Assembly (NCBI GenBank): GCA_032622095.1
Contig: CP136063.1
Span: 12,193,814 to 12,257,813, forward strand
DNA length: 64,000 bases
Source: Siphonodentalium dalli
Taxonomy: Eukaryota; Mollusca; Scaphopoda; Gadilida; Siphonodentaliidae
Direction: 5' to 3'
In this document: positions 30,843-46,600 of the stretch, one piece after another
Layout of the letters: the number at the start of each line of letters is the position of its first letter
Position numbering within the stretch: position 1 is the first letter of the stretch
Notes under the pieces: model-generated
What the model was told of the DNA's origin: nothing
Databases searched by the model: none
What the model saw: the letters and a program-made list of their open reading frames with translations, nothing else
Translations under genes and position numbers: made by a program

Positions 30843-33800
30843 CAAATCTACAACTCTATACAGGGGCGTTGCGGGCATATCATATCATGCAGCGAGTGAT
30901 TTTATTGGGGGTATATCAACGCAAATATACAACTGTATACAGGGGCGTAGCGGGCATATCATATCATGAAGCGAGTGATTTTACTGGGGTATAGCAAAGT
31001 AGATCTTCAACTCTATACAGGGGCGTAGCGGGCATATCATATCACGGAGCGAGTGATTTTACTGGGGTATAGCAAAGCAAATCTACAACTCTATACAGGG
31101 GCGTAGCGGGCATATCATATCATGAAGCGAGTGATTTTACTGGGGTATAGCAAAGCAAATCTACAACTCTTTGCAGGGGCGTAGCGGGCATATCATATCA
31201 TGGAGCGAGTTATTTTACTGGGGTGTAGCAAAGCAAATCTACAACTCTATACAGGGGCGTAGCGGGCATATCATATCATGAAGCGAGTGATTATACTGGG
31301 GGTATAGCAAAGTAGATCTACAACTGTATACAGGGGCGTAGCGGGCATATCATATCACGGAGCGAGTGATTTTATTGGGGTATAGCAAAGCAAATCTACA
31401 ACTCTATACAGGGGCATAGCGGGCATATCATATCATGAAGGGAGTCATTTTACTGGGGGTATAGCAAAGCAGATCTACAACTCTATACAGGGGCGTAGCG
31501 GGCATATCATATCATGAAGCGAGTGATTTTACTGGGGTATAGCAAAGCAAATCTACAACTCTTTGCAGGGGCGTAGCGGGCATATCATATCATGGAGCGA
31601 GTTATTTTACTGGGGGTATAGCAAAGCAAATCTACAACTCTATACAGGGGCGTAGCGGGCATATCATATCATGAAGCGAGTGATTTTATGGGGGGTATAG
31701 CAAAGCAAATCTACAACTCTATACAGGGGCGTAGCGGGCATATCATATCATGCAGCGAGTGATTTTACTGGGGTATAGCAAAGCAAATCTACAACTGTAT
31801 ACAGGGGCGTAGCGGGCATATCATATCATGAAGGGAGTGATTTTACTGGGGGTATAGCAAAGCAAATCTACAACTCTTTGCAGGGGCGTAGCGGGCATAT
31901 CATATCATGAAGGGAGTGATTTTACTGGGGTATAGCAAAGCAAATCTACAACACTTTGCAGGGGCGTAGCGGGCATATCATATCATGGAGCGAGTTATTT
32001 TACTGGGGTATAGCAAAGCAAATCTACAACTCTATACAGGGGCGTAGCGGGCATATCATATCATGAAGGGAGTGATTTTACTGGGGGTATAGCAAAGCAA
32101 ATCTACAACTCTATACAGGGGCGTAGCGGGCATATCATATCATGAAGCGAGTGATTTTACTGGGGTTATAGCAAAGCAAATCTACAACTCTATACAGGGG
32201 CGTAGCGGGCATATCATATCATGAAGCGAGTGATTTTACTGGGGTATAGCAAAGCAAATCTACAACTGTATACAGGGGCGTAGCGGGCATATCATATCAT
32301 GGAGCGAGTTATTTTACTGGGGTATAGCAAAGCAAATCTACAACTGTATACAAGGGCATATCATATCATGAAGGGAGTGATTTTATTGGGGGTATAGCAA
32401 AGCAAATCTACAACTGTATACAGGGGCGTAGCGGGCATATCATATCATGAAGCGAGTGATTTTACTGGGGGTATAGCAAAGCAAATCTACAACTGTATAC
32501 AGGGGCGTAGCGGGCATATCATATCACGAAGCGAGTGATTTTACTGGGGGTATAGCAAAGCAAATCTACAACTCTATACAGGGGCGTAGCGGGCATATCA
32601 TATCATGAAGCGAGTGATTTTACTGGGGTTATAGCAAAGCAAATCTACAACTCTATACAGGGGCGTAGCGGGCATATCATATCATGAAGCGAGTGATTTT
32701 ACTGGGGTTATAGCAAAGCAAATCTACAACTCTTTGCAGGGGCGTAGCGGGTATATCATATCATGGAGCGAGTTATTTTACTGGGGTTATAGCAAAGCAA
32801 ATCTACAACTGTATACATAAGCGTAGCGGGCATATCATATCATGGAGCGAGTTATTTTACTGGGGTATAGCAAAGCAAATCTACAACTGTATACAAGGGC
32901 ATATCATATCATGAAGGGAGTGATTTTATTGGGGGTATAGCAAAGCAAATCTACAACTGTATACAGGGGCGTAGCGGGCATATCATATCATGAAGCGAGT
33001 GATTTTACTGGGGGTATAGCAAAGCAAATCTACAACTGTATACAGGGGCGTAGCGGGCATATCATATCATGAAGCGAGTGATTTTACTGGGGTTATAGCA
33101 AAGCAAATCTACAACTCTTTGCAGGGGCGTAGCGGGCATATCATATCATGAAGGGAGTGATTTTACTGGGGTTATAGCAAAGCAAATCTACAACTCTATA
33201 CAAGGGCGTAGCGGGCATATCATATCATGAAGCGAGTGATTTTACTGGGGGTATAGCAAAGCAAATCTACAACTCTTTGCAGGGGCGTAGCGGGCATATC
33301 ATATCATGAAGCGAGTGATTTTACTGGGGTATAGCAAATCTACAACTCTATACAGGGGCGTAGCGGGCATATCATATCATGGAGCGAGTTATTTTACTGG
33401 GGTATAGCAAATCTACAACTCTATACAGGGGCGTAGCGGGCATATCATATCATGGAGCGAGTTATTTTACTGGGGTATAGCAAATCTACAACTGTATACA
33501 GGGGCGTAGCGGGCATATCATATGAAGCGAGTGATTTTACTGGGGTTATAGCAAAGCAAATCTACAACTCTATACAAGGGCGTAGTGGGCATATCATATC
33601 ATGAAGCGAGTGATTTTACTGGGGGTATAGCAAAGCAAATCTACAACTGTATACGGGGGCGTAGCGGGCATATCATATCATGGAGCGAGTGATTTTACTG
33701 GGGGTATAGCAAAGCAAATCTACAACTGTATACAGGGGCGTAGCGGGCATATCATATCATGAAGCGAGTGATTTTACTGGGGGTATAGCAAAGCAAATCT

Positions 33801-34671
33801 ACAACTCTATACAGGGGCGTAGCGGGCATATCATATCATGGAGCGAGTTATTTTACTGGGGTATAGCAAATCTACAACTGTATACAGAGGCGTAGCGGGC
33901 ATATCATATCATGGAGCGAGTGATTTTACAGGGGGTATAGCAAAGCAAATCTACAACTGTATACCGGGGCGTAGCGGGCATATCATATCATGAAGCGAGT
34001 GATTTTACTGGGGGTATAGCAAAGCAAATCTACAACTCTATACAGGGGCGTAGCGGGCATATCATATCATGGAGGGAGTGATTTTACCGGAGTTATAGCA
34101 AATCTACAACTGTATACAGGGGCGTAGCGGGCATATCATATCATGGAGGGAGTGATTTTACCGGAGTTATAGCAAATCTACAACTCTATACAGGGGCGTA
34201 GCGGGCATATCATATCATGGAGCGAGGGATTTTACTGGGGGTATAGCAAAGCAAATCTACAACTCTATACAGGGGCGTAGCGGGCATATCATATCATGAA
34301 GCGAGTGATTTTACTGGGGGTATAGCAAAGCAAATCTACATCTCTTTGCAGGGGCGTAGCGGGCATATCATATCATGGAGCGAGTGATTTTACTGGGGGT
34401 ATAGCAAATCTACAACTCTATACAGGGGCGTAGCGGGCATATCATATCACGAAGCGAGTGATTTTACTGGGGGTATAGCAAATCTACAACTGTATACAGG
34501 GGCGTAGCGGGGATATCATATCATGAAGCGAGTGATTTTACTGGGGGTATAGCAAATCTACAACTCTATACAGAGGCGTAGCGGGCATATCATATCACGA
34601 AGCGAGTGATTTACTGGGGGTATAGCAAATCTACAACCCTATACAGGGGCGTAGCGGGAATATCAACTCCC
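30843..34671. repeat. Satellite array, unit 3, left segment (about 50 monomers)
   Basis: The first monomers carry the conserved left-edge variants. Most monomers here are the 78-79-bp class with AGCAAAGCAAATC. CTCTATACAG and CTCTTTGCAG forms are common, in contrast to the CTGTATACAG-rich core of the right segment. It ends in monomers with CAACCCTATACAGG and then breaks into non-satellite sequence after GCGGGAATATCA. Confidence 0.95.
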
Positions 34672-35903
34672 GAAACCATATATGAAATAACAGATTGCTT
34701 TATATCTGTTATAGACCAGAGGTGTACCTGATGAGCTGCTGTGGCCAAACATTTTTTTATAGGACCAACTTTCGGTACAAAAATATGATTTCGGAACGGA
34801 CTTAGTAAACATTTTCCAAACAATTGATTCCTTCTGTGTTATCAAGCTAGTACGATAAGTCAAAAAATAAACACTCAAAAAATAAACACTCAATAACAGT
34901 AAATATGACATGTTTACATAGCTCCACATGTCAACACCACTTTAGAAACAGGACCCGTTAACCAACAAACCATTTAACTTATGGATGGTTGATTGTATAC
35001 CTGTATATATGTGGGATGGCCCATGTTTTTGTCGGCTATCACGATAACAATTTGTATGCCTGGGAACTTTGAACACAATTCCAACCGATGTACCATATCA
35101 ATACACAACTGTTATATACTCTACATAATATTAAAGAGCGTTCACCATGTCATATGTATAGGTTTGTAATTTAATTACTTACTAACAACAGCCCTATATA
35201 TCAATTATCATGACAAGTGTAGGATGGACATGTTGTCGTGTGATGTGTGGATGCTTGCTGCATGTTTGTCCTTTGGACTGGGCTGCTTTTTGCATGAGGA
35301 TTTGTTTATCTATTATTTAATTTTAATACGGAATTATGGTTGCCGATGATCAAACAACGGGACCTCCCTTGATCAAGTAAACAAAATAACCTGTCACGAT
35401 AGTGTGTGGATAATTCGATAATAAAAAAATTTCAGTGTTGGTATCTTTTAATAAGTATATAAATATTATGGTTTACATATGCATATACATGTTAAGCGCA
35501 ATTATCTTACAAAGACGGGGGATCCGGACTGGGAAACTCGTGGTTAATAAATGTACAGTAACGACATGGAGACCTCACGGGTACTAAATTTACAGAAATG
35601 ACCAGGGGGCCTCGCTTTTTTGATTATTTCTTTTTCACATAACTTTGATCATACAATGATTAAATTAAATATATTATGAAATATAAATCATAACACGAAA
35701 TTTGTATGTGTTCTCTGGGTTTCTGCTATCTTTTATTTTCCTACTCTTTATGACTATATCAGAAACTGCCTATACAGCAGAGTGCTCTACCTATCATTAG
35801 CTTATGTCAGCTTCCGGTGGGTAAGACATGGTACCTCTAATTGTGGACTCTTCTGCTATAGGGCATCCCGTCTTTACTCACATAATGTGGGTCACACAAA
35901 GCA
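34672..35903. other. 1.23-kb non-satellite interruption of the giant array
   Basis: The sequence changes at GCGGGAATATCA/ACTCCCGAA and returns to satellite at CATGAAGCGAGTG. There are no terminal inverted repeats or clear target duplication, and no copy elsewhere in the window. Two overlapping minus-strand ORFs (70 and 88 codons, the longer with a hydrophobic N-terminus) show no recognised domain. The direct repeat ACTCAAAAAATAAAC occurs twice near 34,873. Confidence 0.6.
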
Positions 35904-36679
35904 TGAAGCGAGTGATTTTACTGGGGGTATAGCAAAGCAAATCTACAACTCTATACAGGGGCGTAGCGGGGATATCATATCATGAAGCGAGTGATTTTAC
36001 TGGGGTATAGCAAAGCAAATCTACAACTGTATACAGGGGCGTAGCGGGCATATCATATCATGAAGCGAGTGATTTTACTGGGGGTATAGCAAAGCAGATC
36101 TACAACTGTATACAGGGGCGTAGCGGGCATATCATATCATGAAGCGAGTGATTTTACTGGGGGTATAGGAAATCTACAACTGTATACAGGGGCGTAGCGG
36201 GCATATCATATCATGAAGCGAGTGATTTTACTGGGGGTATAGCAAATCTACAACTGTATACAGGGGCGTAGCGGGAATATCATATCATGAAGCGAGTGAT
36301 TTACTGGGGGTATAGGAAATCTACAACTGTATACAGAGGCGTAGCGGGCATATCATATCATGAAGCGAGTGATTTCACTGGGGGTATAGCAAATCTACAA
36401 CTGTATACAGGGGCGTAGCGGGCATATCATATCATGAAGCGAGTGATTTTACTGGGGGTATAGCAAATCTACAACTGTATACAGGGGCGTAGCGGGCATA
36501 TCATATCATGAAGCGAGTGATTTTACTGGGGGTATAGCAAATCTACAACTGTATACAGGGGCGTAGCGGGAATATCATATCATGAAGCGAGTGATTTACT
36601 GGGGGTATAGGAAATCTACAACTGTATACAGAGGCGTAGCGGGCATATCATATCATGAAGAGAGTGATTTCACTGGGGG

Positions 36680-38870
36680 TATAGCAAAGCAAATCTACAA
36701 CTGTATACAGGGGCGTAGCGGGCATATCATATCATGAAGCGAGTGATTTTACTGGGGGTATAGCAAATCTACAACTGTATACAGGGGCGTAGCGGGCATA
36801 TCATATCATGAAGCGAGTGATTTTACTGGGGGTATAGGAAATCTACAACTGTATACAGGGGCGTAGCGGGCATATCATATCATGAAGCGAGTGATTTTAC
36901 TGGGGGTATAGCAAATCTACAACTGTATACAGGGGCGTAGCGGGAATATCATATCATGAAGCGAGTGATTTACTGGGGGTATAGGAAATCTACAACTGTA
37001 TACAGGGGCGTTGCGGGCATATCATATCATGAAGAGAGTGATTTCACTGGGGGTATAGCAAATCTACAACTCTATACAGGGGCGTAGCGGGCATATCATA
37101 TCATGGAGCGAGTGATTTACTGGGGGTATAGCAAATCTACAACTCTATACAGAGGCGTAGCGGGCATATCATATCATGGAGCGAGTGATTTTACTGGGGG
37201 TATAGGAAATCTACAACTCTATACAGGGGCGTAGCGGGGATATCATATCATGAAGCGAGTGATTTTACTGGGGGTATAGCAAAGCAGATCTACAACTGTA
37301 TACAGGGGAGTAGCGGGAATATCATATCATGAAGCGAGTGATTTTACTGGGGGTATAGCTAATCTACAACTGTTTACAGGGGCGTAGCGGGCATATCATA
37401 TCATGAAGCGAGTGATTTTACTGGGGGTATAGCAAATCTACAACTGTATACAGAGGCGTAGCGGGAATATCATATCATGAAGCGAGTGATTTACTGGGGG
37501 TATAGGAAATCTACAACTGTATACAGGGGCGTAGCGGGCATATCATATCATGAAGCGAGTGATTTACTGGGGGTATAGGAAAGCAAATCTACAACTCTAT
37601 ACAGGGGCGTAGCGGGGATATCATATCATGAAGCGAGTGATTTTACTGGGGTATAGCAAAGCAAATCTACAACTGTATACAGGGGCGTAGCGGGCATATC
37701 ATATCATGAAGCGAGTGATTTTACTGGGGTATAGCAAAGCAAATCTACAACTGTATACAGGGGCGTAGCGGGCATATCATATCATGAAGCGAGTGATTTT
37801 ACTGGGGGTATAGCAAATCTACAACTGTATACAGGGGCGTAGCGGGCATATCATATCATGAAGCGAGTGATTTTACTGGGGGTATAGGAAATCTACAACT
37901 GTATACAGGGGCGTAGCGGGCATATCATATCATGAAGCGAGTGATTTTACTGGGGGTATAGCAAATCTACAACTGTATACAGGGGCGTAGCGGGAATATC
38001 ATATCATGAAGCGAGTGATTTACTGGGGGTATAGGAAATCTACAACTGTATACAGGGGCGTTGCGGGCATATCATATCATGAAGAGAGTGATTTCACTGG
38101 GGGTATAGCAAATCTACAACTCTATACAGGGGCGTAGCGGGCATATCATATCATGGAGCGAGTGATTTACTGGGGGTATAGCAAATCTACAACTCTATAC
38201 AGAGGCGTAGCGGGCATATCATATCATGGAGCGAGTGATTTTACTGGGGGTATAGGAAATCTACAACTCTATACAGGGGCGTAGCGGGGATATCATATCA
38301 TGAAGCGAGTGATTTTACTGGGGGTATAGCAAAGCAGATCTACAACTGTATACAGGGGAGTAGCGGGAATATCATATCATGAAGCGAGTGATTTTACTGG
38401 GGGTATAGCTAATCTACAACTGTTTACAGGGGCGTAGCGGGCATATCATATCATGAAGCGAGTGATTTTACTGGGGGTATAGCAAATCTACAACTGTATA
38501 CAGAGGCGTAGCGGGAATATCATATCATGAAGCGAGTGATTTACTGGGGGTATAGGAAATCTACAACTGTATACAGGGGCGTAGCGGGCATATCATATCA
38601 TGAAGCGAGTGATTTACTGGGGGTATAGGAAAGCAAATCTACAACTCTATACAGGGGCGTAGCGGGGATATCATATCATGAAGCGAGTGATTTTACTGGG
38701 GTATAGCAAAGCAAATCTACAACTGTATACAGGGGCGTAGCGGGCATATCATATCATGAAGCGAGTGATTTTACTGGGGTATAGCAAAGCAAATCTACAA
38801 CTGTATACAGGGGCGTAGCGGGCATATCATATCATGAAGCGAGTGATTTTACTGGGGGTATAGCAAATCT
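36680..38870. repeat. Higher-order repeat, 1,050 bp, two copies
   Basis: Rare variants recur exactly 1,050 bases apart: GGGCGTTGCGGG at about 37,010 and 38,060, TATAGCTAATC at 37,351-37,361 and 38,401-38,411, and TGTTTACAGG shortly after each. The repeat comprises about 14 monomers. Matching begins after 36,680 and stops near 38,875. Confidence 0.88.
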
Positions 38871-41800
38871 ACAACTCTATACAGGGGCGTAGCGGGCATA
38901 TATCACGAAGCGAGTGATTTTACTGGGGGTATAGCAAAGCAAATCTACAACTGTATACAGGGGCGTAGCGGGCATATCATATCATGGAGCGAGGGATTTT
39001 ACTGGGGGTATAGCAAAGCAGATCTACAACTGTATACAGGGGAGTAGCGGGAATATCATATCATGAAGAGAGTGATTTTACTGGGGGTATAGCAAAGCAA
39101 ATCTACAACTCTATACAGGGGCGTAGCGGGGATATCATATCACGAAGCGAGTGATTTTACTGGGGGTATAGCAAAGCAGATCTACAACTGTATACAGGGG
39201 CGTAGCGGGCATATCATATCACGAAGCGAGTGATTTTACTGGGGGTATAGCAAAGCAAATCTACAACTGTATACAGGGGCGTAGCGGGCATATCATATCA
39301 TGAAGCGAGTGATTTTACTGGGGGTATAGCAAAGCAAATCTACAACTCTATACAGGGGCGTAGCGGGCATATCATATCATGGAGCGAGTTATTTTACTGG
39401 GGTATAGCAAATCTACAAGTGTATACAGGGGCGTAGCGGGCATATCATATCATGAAGCGAGTGATTTTACTGGGGGTATAGCAAAGCAAATCTACAACTC
39501 TATACAGGGGCGTAGCGGGCATATCATATCATGGAGCGAGGGATTTTAATGGGGGTATAGCAAATCTACAACCCTATACAGGGGCGTAGCGGGCATATCA
39601 TATGGAGGGAGTGATTTTACCGGAGTTATAGCAAATCTACAACTGTATACAGGGGCGTAGCGGGCATATCATATCATGGAGCGAGGGATTTTACTGTGGG
39701 TATAGCAAAGCAAATATACAACTGTATACAAGGGCGTAGCGGGGATATCATATCACGAAGCGAGTGATTTTACTGGGGGTATAGCAAATCTACAACTGTA
39801 TACAGAGGCGTAGCGGGCATATCATATCACGAAGCGAGTGATTTACTGGGGGTATAGCAAACCAAATCTACAACTCTATACAGGGGCGTAGCGGGCATAT
39901 CATATCATGGAGCGAGTGATTTTACTGGGGGTATAGCAAAGCAAATCTACAACTCTATACAGGGGCGTAGCGGGCATATCATATCATGAAGCGAGTGATT
40001 TTACTGGGGTATAGCAAAGCAGATCTACAACTGTATACAGGGGCGTAGCGGGCATATCATATCATGAAGCGAGTGATTTTACTGGGGGTATAGCAAATCT
40101 ACAACTGTATACAGGGGCGTAGCGGGCATATCATATCATGAAGCGAGTGATTTTACTGGGGGTATAGCAAATCTACAACTGTATACAGGGGCGTAGCGGG
40201 CATATCATATCACGAAGCGAGTGATTTACTGGGGGTATAGCAAATCTACAACTGTATACAGGGGCGTAGCGGGCATATCATATCATGAAGCGAGTGATTT
40301 TACTGGGGGTATAGCAAATCTACAACTGTATACAGGGGCGTAGCGGGCATATCATATCATGAAGCGAGTGATTTTACTGGGGGTATAGCAAATCTACAAC
40401 TGTATACAGGGGCGTAGCGGGCATATCATATCACGAAGCGAGTGATTTACTGGGGGTATAGCAAATCTACAACTGTATACAGGGGCGTAGCGGGCATATC
40501 ATATCATGAAGCGAGTGATTTTACTGGGGGTATAGGAAATCTACAACTGTATACAGGGGCGTAGCGGGAATATCATATCATGAAGCGAGTGATTTTACTG
40601 GGGGTATAGCAAATCTACAACTGTATACAGGGGCGTAGCGGGAATATCATATCATGAAGCGAGTGATTTTACTGTGGGTATAGCAAATCTACAACTGTAT
40701 ACAGGGGCGTAGCGGGCATATCATATCATGAAGAGAGTGATTTTACTGGGGGTATAGCAAATCTACAACTGTATACAGGGGCGTAGCGGGAATATCATAT
40801 CATGAAGAGAGTGATTTTACTGGGGGTATAGGAAATCTACAACTGTATACAGGGGCGTAGCGGGCATATCATATCATGAAGCGAGTGATTTTACTGGGGG
40901 TATAGCAAAGCAAATATACAACTCTATACAGGGGCGTAGCGGGCATATCATATCATGAAGAGAGTGATTTTACTGGGGGTATAGCAAAGCAAATCTACAA
41001 CTGTATACAGGGGCGTAGCGGGCATATCATATCATGAAGCGAGTGATTTTACTGGGGGTATAGGAAATCTACAACTGTATACAGGGGCGTAGCGGGAATA
41101 TCATATCATGAAGCGAGTGATTTTACTGGGGGTATAGCAAATCTACAACTGTATACAGGGGCGTAGCGGGCATATCATATCATGAAGAGAGTGATTTTAC
41201 TGGGGGTATAGCAAATCTACAACTCTATACAGAGGCGTAGCGGGCATATCATATCATGAAGCGAGTGATTTTACTGGGGGTATAGCAAAGCAAATCTACA
41301 ACTGTATACAGGGGCGTAGCGGGCATATCATATCATGAAGGGAGTGATTTTACTGGGGGTATAGCAAAGCAAATCTACAACTGTATACAGGGGCGTAGCG
41401 GGCATATCATATCATGAAGGGAGTGATTTTACTGGGGGTATAGCAAAGCAAATCTACAACTGTATACAGGGGCGTAGCGGGCATATCATATCATGAAGAG
41501 AGTGATTTTACTGGGGGTATAGCAAATCTACAACTGTATACAGAGGCGTAGCGGGCATATCATATCATGAAGCGAGTGATTTCACTGGGGGTATAGCAAA
41601 TCTACAACTGTATACAGGGGCGTAGCGGGCATATCATATCATGAAGGGAGTGATTTTACTGGGGGTATAGCAAAGCAAATCTACAACTGTATACAGGGGC
41701 GTAGCGGGCATATCATATCATGAAGGGAGTGATTTTACTGGGGTTATAGCAAAGCAAATCTACAACTGTATACAGGGGCGTAGCGGGCATATCATATCAT

Positions 41801-43699
41801 GAAGCGAGTGATTTTACTGGGGGTATAGGAAATCTACAACTGTATACAGGGGCGTAGCGGGAATATCATATCATGAAGCGAGTGATTTTACTGGGGGTAT
41901 AGCAAATCTACAACTGTATACAGGGGCGTAGCGGGCATATCATATCATGAAGAGAGTGATTTTACTGGGGGTATAGCAAATCTACAACTGTATACAGAGG
42001 CGTAGCGGGCATATCATATCATGAAGCGAGTGATTTCACTGGGGGTATAGCAAATCTACAACTGTATACAGGGGCGTAGCGGGCATATCATATCATGAAG
42101 CGAGTGATTTACTGGGGGTATAGGAAATCTACAACTGTATACAGGGGCGTAGCGGGCATATCATATCATGAAGAGAGTGATTTTACTGGGGGTACAGCAA
42201 ATCTACAACTGTATACAGGGGCGTAGCGGGCATATCATATCATGAAGCGAGTGATTTCACTGGGGGTATAGCAAATCTACAACTGTATACAGGGGCGTAG
42301 CGGGCATATCATATCATGAAGCGAGTGATTTACTGGGGGTATAGGAAATCTACAACTGTATGCAGAGGCGTAGCGGGCATATCATATCATGAAGCGAGTG
42401 ATTTCACTGGGGGTATAGCAAATCTACAACTGTATACAGGGGCGTAGCGGGCATATCATATCACGGAGCGAGTGATTTCACTGTGGGTATAGCAAATCTA
42501 CAACTGTATACAGGGGCGTAGCGGGCATATCATATCATGAAGCGAGTGATTTCACTGGGGGTATAGCAAATCTACAACTGTATACAGGGGCGTAGCGGGC
42601 ATATCATATCATGAAGGGAGTGATTTTACTGGGGTTATAGCAAATCTACAACTGTATACAGGGGCGTAGCGGGGATATCATATCATGAAGAGAGTGATTT
42701 ACTGGGGGTATAGGAAATCTACAACTGTATACAGGGGCGTAGCGGGCATATCATATCATGAAGCGAGTGATTTTACCGGGGGTACAGCAAATATACAACT
42801 GTATACAGGGGCGTAGCGGGCATATCATATCATGAAGCGAGTGATTTTACTGGGGGTATAGGAAATCTACAACTGTATACAGGGGCGTAGCGGACATATC
42901 ATATCACGGAGCGAGTGATTTTACCGGGGGTACAGCAAATATACAACTGTATACAGGGGCGTAGCGGGCATATCATATCATGAAGGGAGTGATTTTACTG
43001 GGGTTATAGCAAATCTACAACTCTATACAGGGGCGTTGCGGGCATATCATATCATGAAGCGAGTGATTTACTGGGTGTATAGCAAATATACAACTCTATA
43101 CAGGGGCGTAGCGGACATATCATATCATGTAGGGAGTGATTTTACTGGGGTTATAGCAAATCTACAACTGTATACAGGGGCGTAGCGGGAATATCATATC
43201 ATGAAGCGAGTGATTTACTGGGTGTATAGCAAATATACAACTCTATACAGGGCGTAGCGGGCATATCATATCATGAAGCGAGTGATTTACTGGGGGTATA
43301 GGAAATCTACAACTGTATACAGGGGCGTAGCGGGCATATCATATCATGAAGCGAGTGATTTACTGGGGGTATAGGAAATCTACAACTGTATACAGAGGCG
43401 TAGCGGGCATATCATATCATGAAGCGAGTGATTTCACTGGGGGTATAGCAAATCTACAACTGTATACAGGGGCGTAGCGGGCATATCATATCATGAAGCG
43501 AGTGATTTTACTGGGGGTATAGGAAATCTACAACAGTATACAGGGGCGTAGCGGGCATATCATATCACGGAGCGAGTGATTTTACCGGGGGTACAGCAAA
43601 TATACAACTGTATACAGGGGCGTAGCGGGCATATCATATCATGAAGGGAGTGATTTTACTGGGGTTATAGCAAATCTACAACTCTATACAGGGGCGTAG

Positions 43700-46600
43700 C
43701 GGACATATCATATCATGAAGCGAGTGATTTTACTGGGGGTATAGCAAAGCAAATCTACAACTCTATACAGGGGCGTAGCGGGCATATCATATCATGGAGC
43801 GAGGGATTTTAATGGGGGTATAGCAAATCTACAACCCTATACAGGGGCGTAGCGGGCATATCATATCACGGAGGGAGTGATTTTACCGGAGTTATAGCAA
43901 ATCTACAACTGTATACAGGGGCGTAGCGGGCATATCATATCATGGAGGGAGTGATTTTACCGGAGTTATAGCAAATCTACAACTCTATACAGGGGCGTAG
44001 CGGGCATATCATATCATGGAGCGAGGGATTTTACTGGGGGTATAGCAAAGCAAATCTACAACTCTATACAGGGGCGTAGCGGGCATATCATATCATGAAG
44101 CGAGTGATTTTACTGGGGGTATAGCAAAGCAAATCTACATCTCTTTGCAGGGGCGTAGCGGGCATATCATATCATGGAGCGAGTGATTTTACTGGGGGTA
44201 TAGCAAATCTACAACTCTATACAGGGGCGTAGCGGGCATATCATATCACGAAGCGAGTGATTTTACTGGGGGTATAGCAAATCTACAACTGTATACAGAG
44301 GCGTAGCGGGCATATCATATCATGAAGCGAGTGATTTTACTGGGGGTATAGCAAATCTACAACTCTATACAGAGGCGTAGCGGGCATATCATATCATGAA
44401 GCGAGTGATTTTACTGGGGGTATAGCAAATCTACAACTCTATACAGGGGCGTAGCGGGCATATCATATCATGAAGAGAGTGATTTACTGGGGGTATAGCA
44501 AAGCAAATCTACAACTCTATACAAGGGCGTAGCGGGCATATCATATCATGAAGAGAGTGATTTACTGGGGGTATAGCAAAGCAAATCTACAACTCTATAC
44601 AGGGGCGTAGCGGGGATATCATATCATGAAGCGAGTGATTTTACTGGGGTATAGCAAAGCAAATCTACAACTGTATACAGGGGCGTAGCGGGCATATCAT
44701 ATCATGAAGAGAGTGATTTTACTGGGGGTATAGCAAAGCAGATCTACAACTCTATACAGGGGCGTAGCGGGCATACCATATCATGAAGCGAGTGATTTTA
44801 CTGGGGGTATAGCAAAGCAGATCTACAACTGTATACAGGGGCGTAGCGGGCATATCATATCATGAAGCGAGTGATTTTACTGGGGGTATAGCAAATCTAC
44901 AACTGTATACAGGGGCGTAGCGGGCATATCATATCATGAAGCGAGTGATTTTACTGGGGGTATAGCAAATCTACAACTGTATACAGGGGCGTAGCGGGCA
45001 TATCATATCATGAAGCGAGTGATTTTACTGGCGGTATAGGAAATCTACAACTGTATACAGGGGCGTAGCGGGGATATCATATCACGAAGCGAGTGATTTT
45101 ACTGGCGGTATAGGAAATCTACAACTGTATACAGGGGCGTAGCGGGCATATCATATCATGAAGCGAGTGATTTTACTGGCGGTATAGCAAAGCAGATCTA
45201 CAACTCTATACAGGGGCGTAGCGGGCATATCATATCATGAAGCGAGTGATTTTACTGGGGGTATAGCAAAGCAGATCTACAACTGTATACAGGGGCGTAG
45301 CGGGCATATCATATCATGAAGCGAGTGATTTTACTGGGGGTATAGCAAATCTACAACTGTATACAGGGGCGTAGCGGGCATATCATATCATGAAGCGAGT
45401 GATTTTACTGGGGGTATAGCAAATCTACAACTGTATACAGGGGCGTAGCGGGCATATCATATCATGAAGCGAGTGATTTTACTGGGGGTATAGCAAATCT
45501 ACAACTGTATACAGGGGCGTAGCGGGAATATCATATCATGAAGCGAGTGATTTACTGGGGGTATAGGAAATCTACAACTGTATACAGAGGCGTAGCGGGC
45601 ATATCATATCATGAAGCGAGTGATTTCACTGGGGGTATAGCAAATCTACAACTGTATACAGGGGCGTAGCGGGCATATCATATCATGAAGCGAGTGATTT
45701 ACTGGGGGTATAGGAAATCTACAACTGTATACAGAGGCGTAGCGGGCATATCATATCATGAAGCGAGTGATTTCACTGGGGGTATAGCAAATCTACAACT
45801 GTATACAGGGGCGTAGCGGGCATATCATATCATGAAGAGAGTGATTTACTGGGGGTATAGCAAATCTACAACTGTATACAGGTGCGTAGCGGGCATATCA
45901 TATCACGGAGCGAGTGATTTTACCGGGGGTACAGCAAATATACAACTGTATACAGGGGCGTAGCGGGCATATCATATCATGAAGGGAGTGATTTTACTGG
46001 GGTTATAGCAAATCTACAACTCTATACAGTGGCGTTGCGGGCATATCATATCATGAAGCGAGTGATTTACTGGGTGTATAGCAAATATACAACTCTATAC
46101 AGGGGCGTAGCGGACATATAATATCATGTAGGGAGTGATTTTACTGGGGTTATAGCAAATCTACAACTGTATACAGGGGCGTAGCGGGAATATCATATCA
46201 TGAAGCGAGTGATTTACTGGGTGTATAGCAAATATACAACTCTATACAGGGCGTAGCGGGCATATCATATCATGAAGGGAGTGATTTTACTGGGGTTATA
46301 GCAAATCTACAACTGTATACAGGGGCGTAGCGGGCATATCATATCATGAAGCGAGTGATTTTACTGGCGGTATAGGAAATCTACAACTGTATACAGGGGC
46401 GTAGCGGGGATATCATATCACGAAGCGAGTGATTTTACTGGCGGTATAGGAAATCTACAACTGTATACAGGGGCGTAGCGGGCATATCATATCATGAAGC
46501 GAGTGATTTTACTGGCGGTATAGGAAATCTACAACTCTATACAGGGGCGTAGCGGGCATATCATATCATGAAGCGAGTGATTTTACCGGAGTTATAGCAA

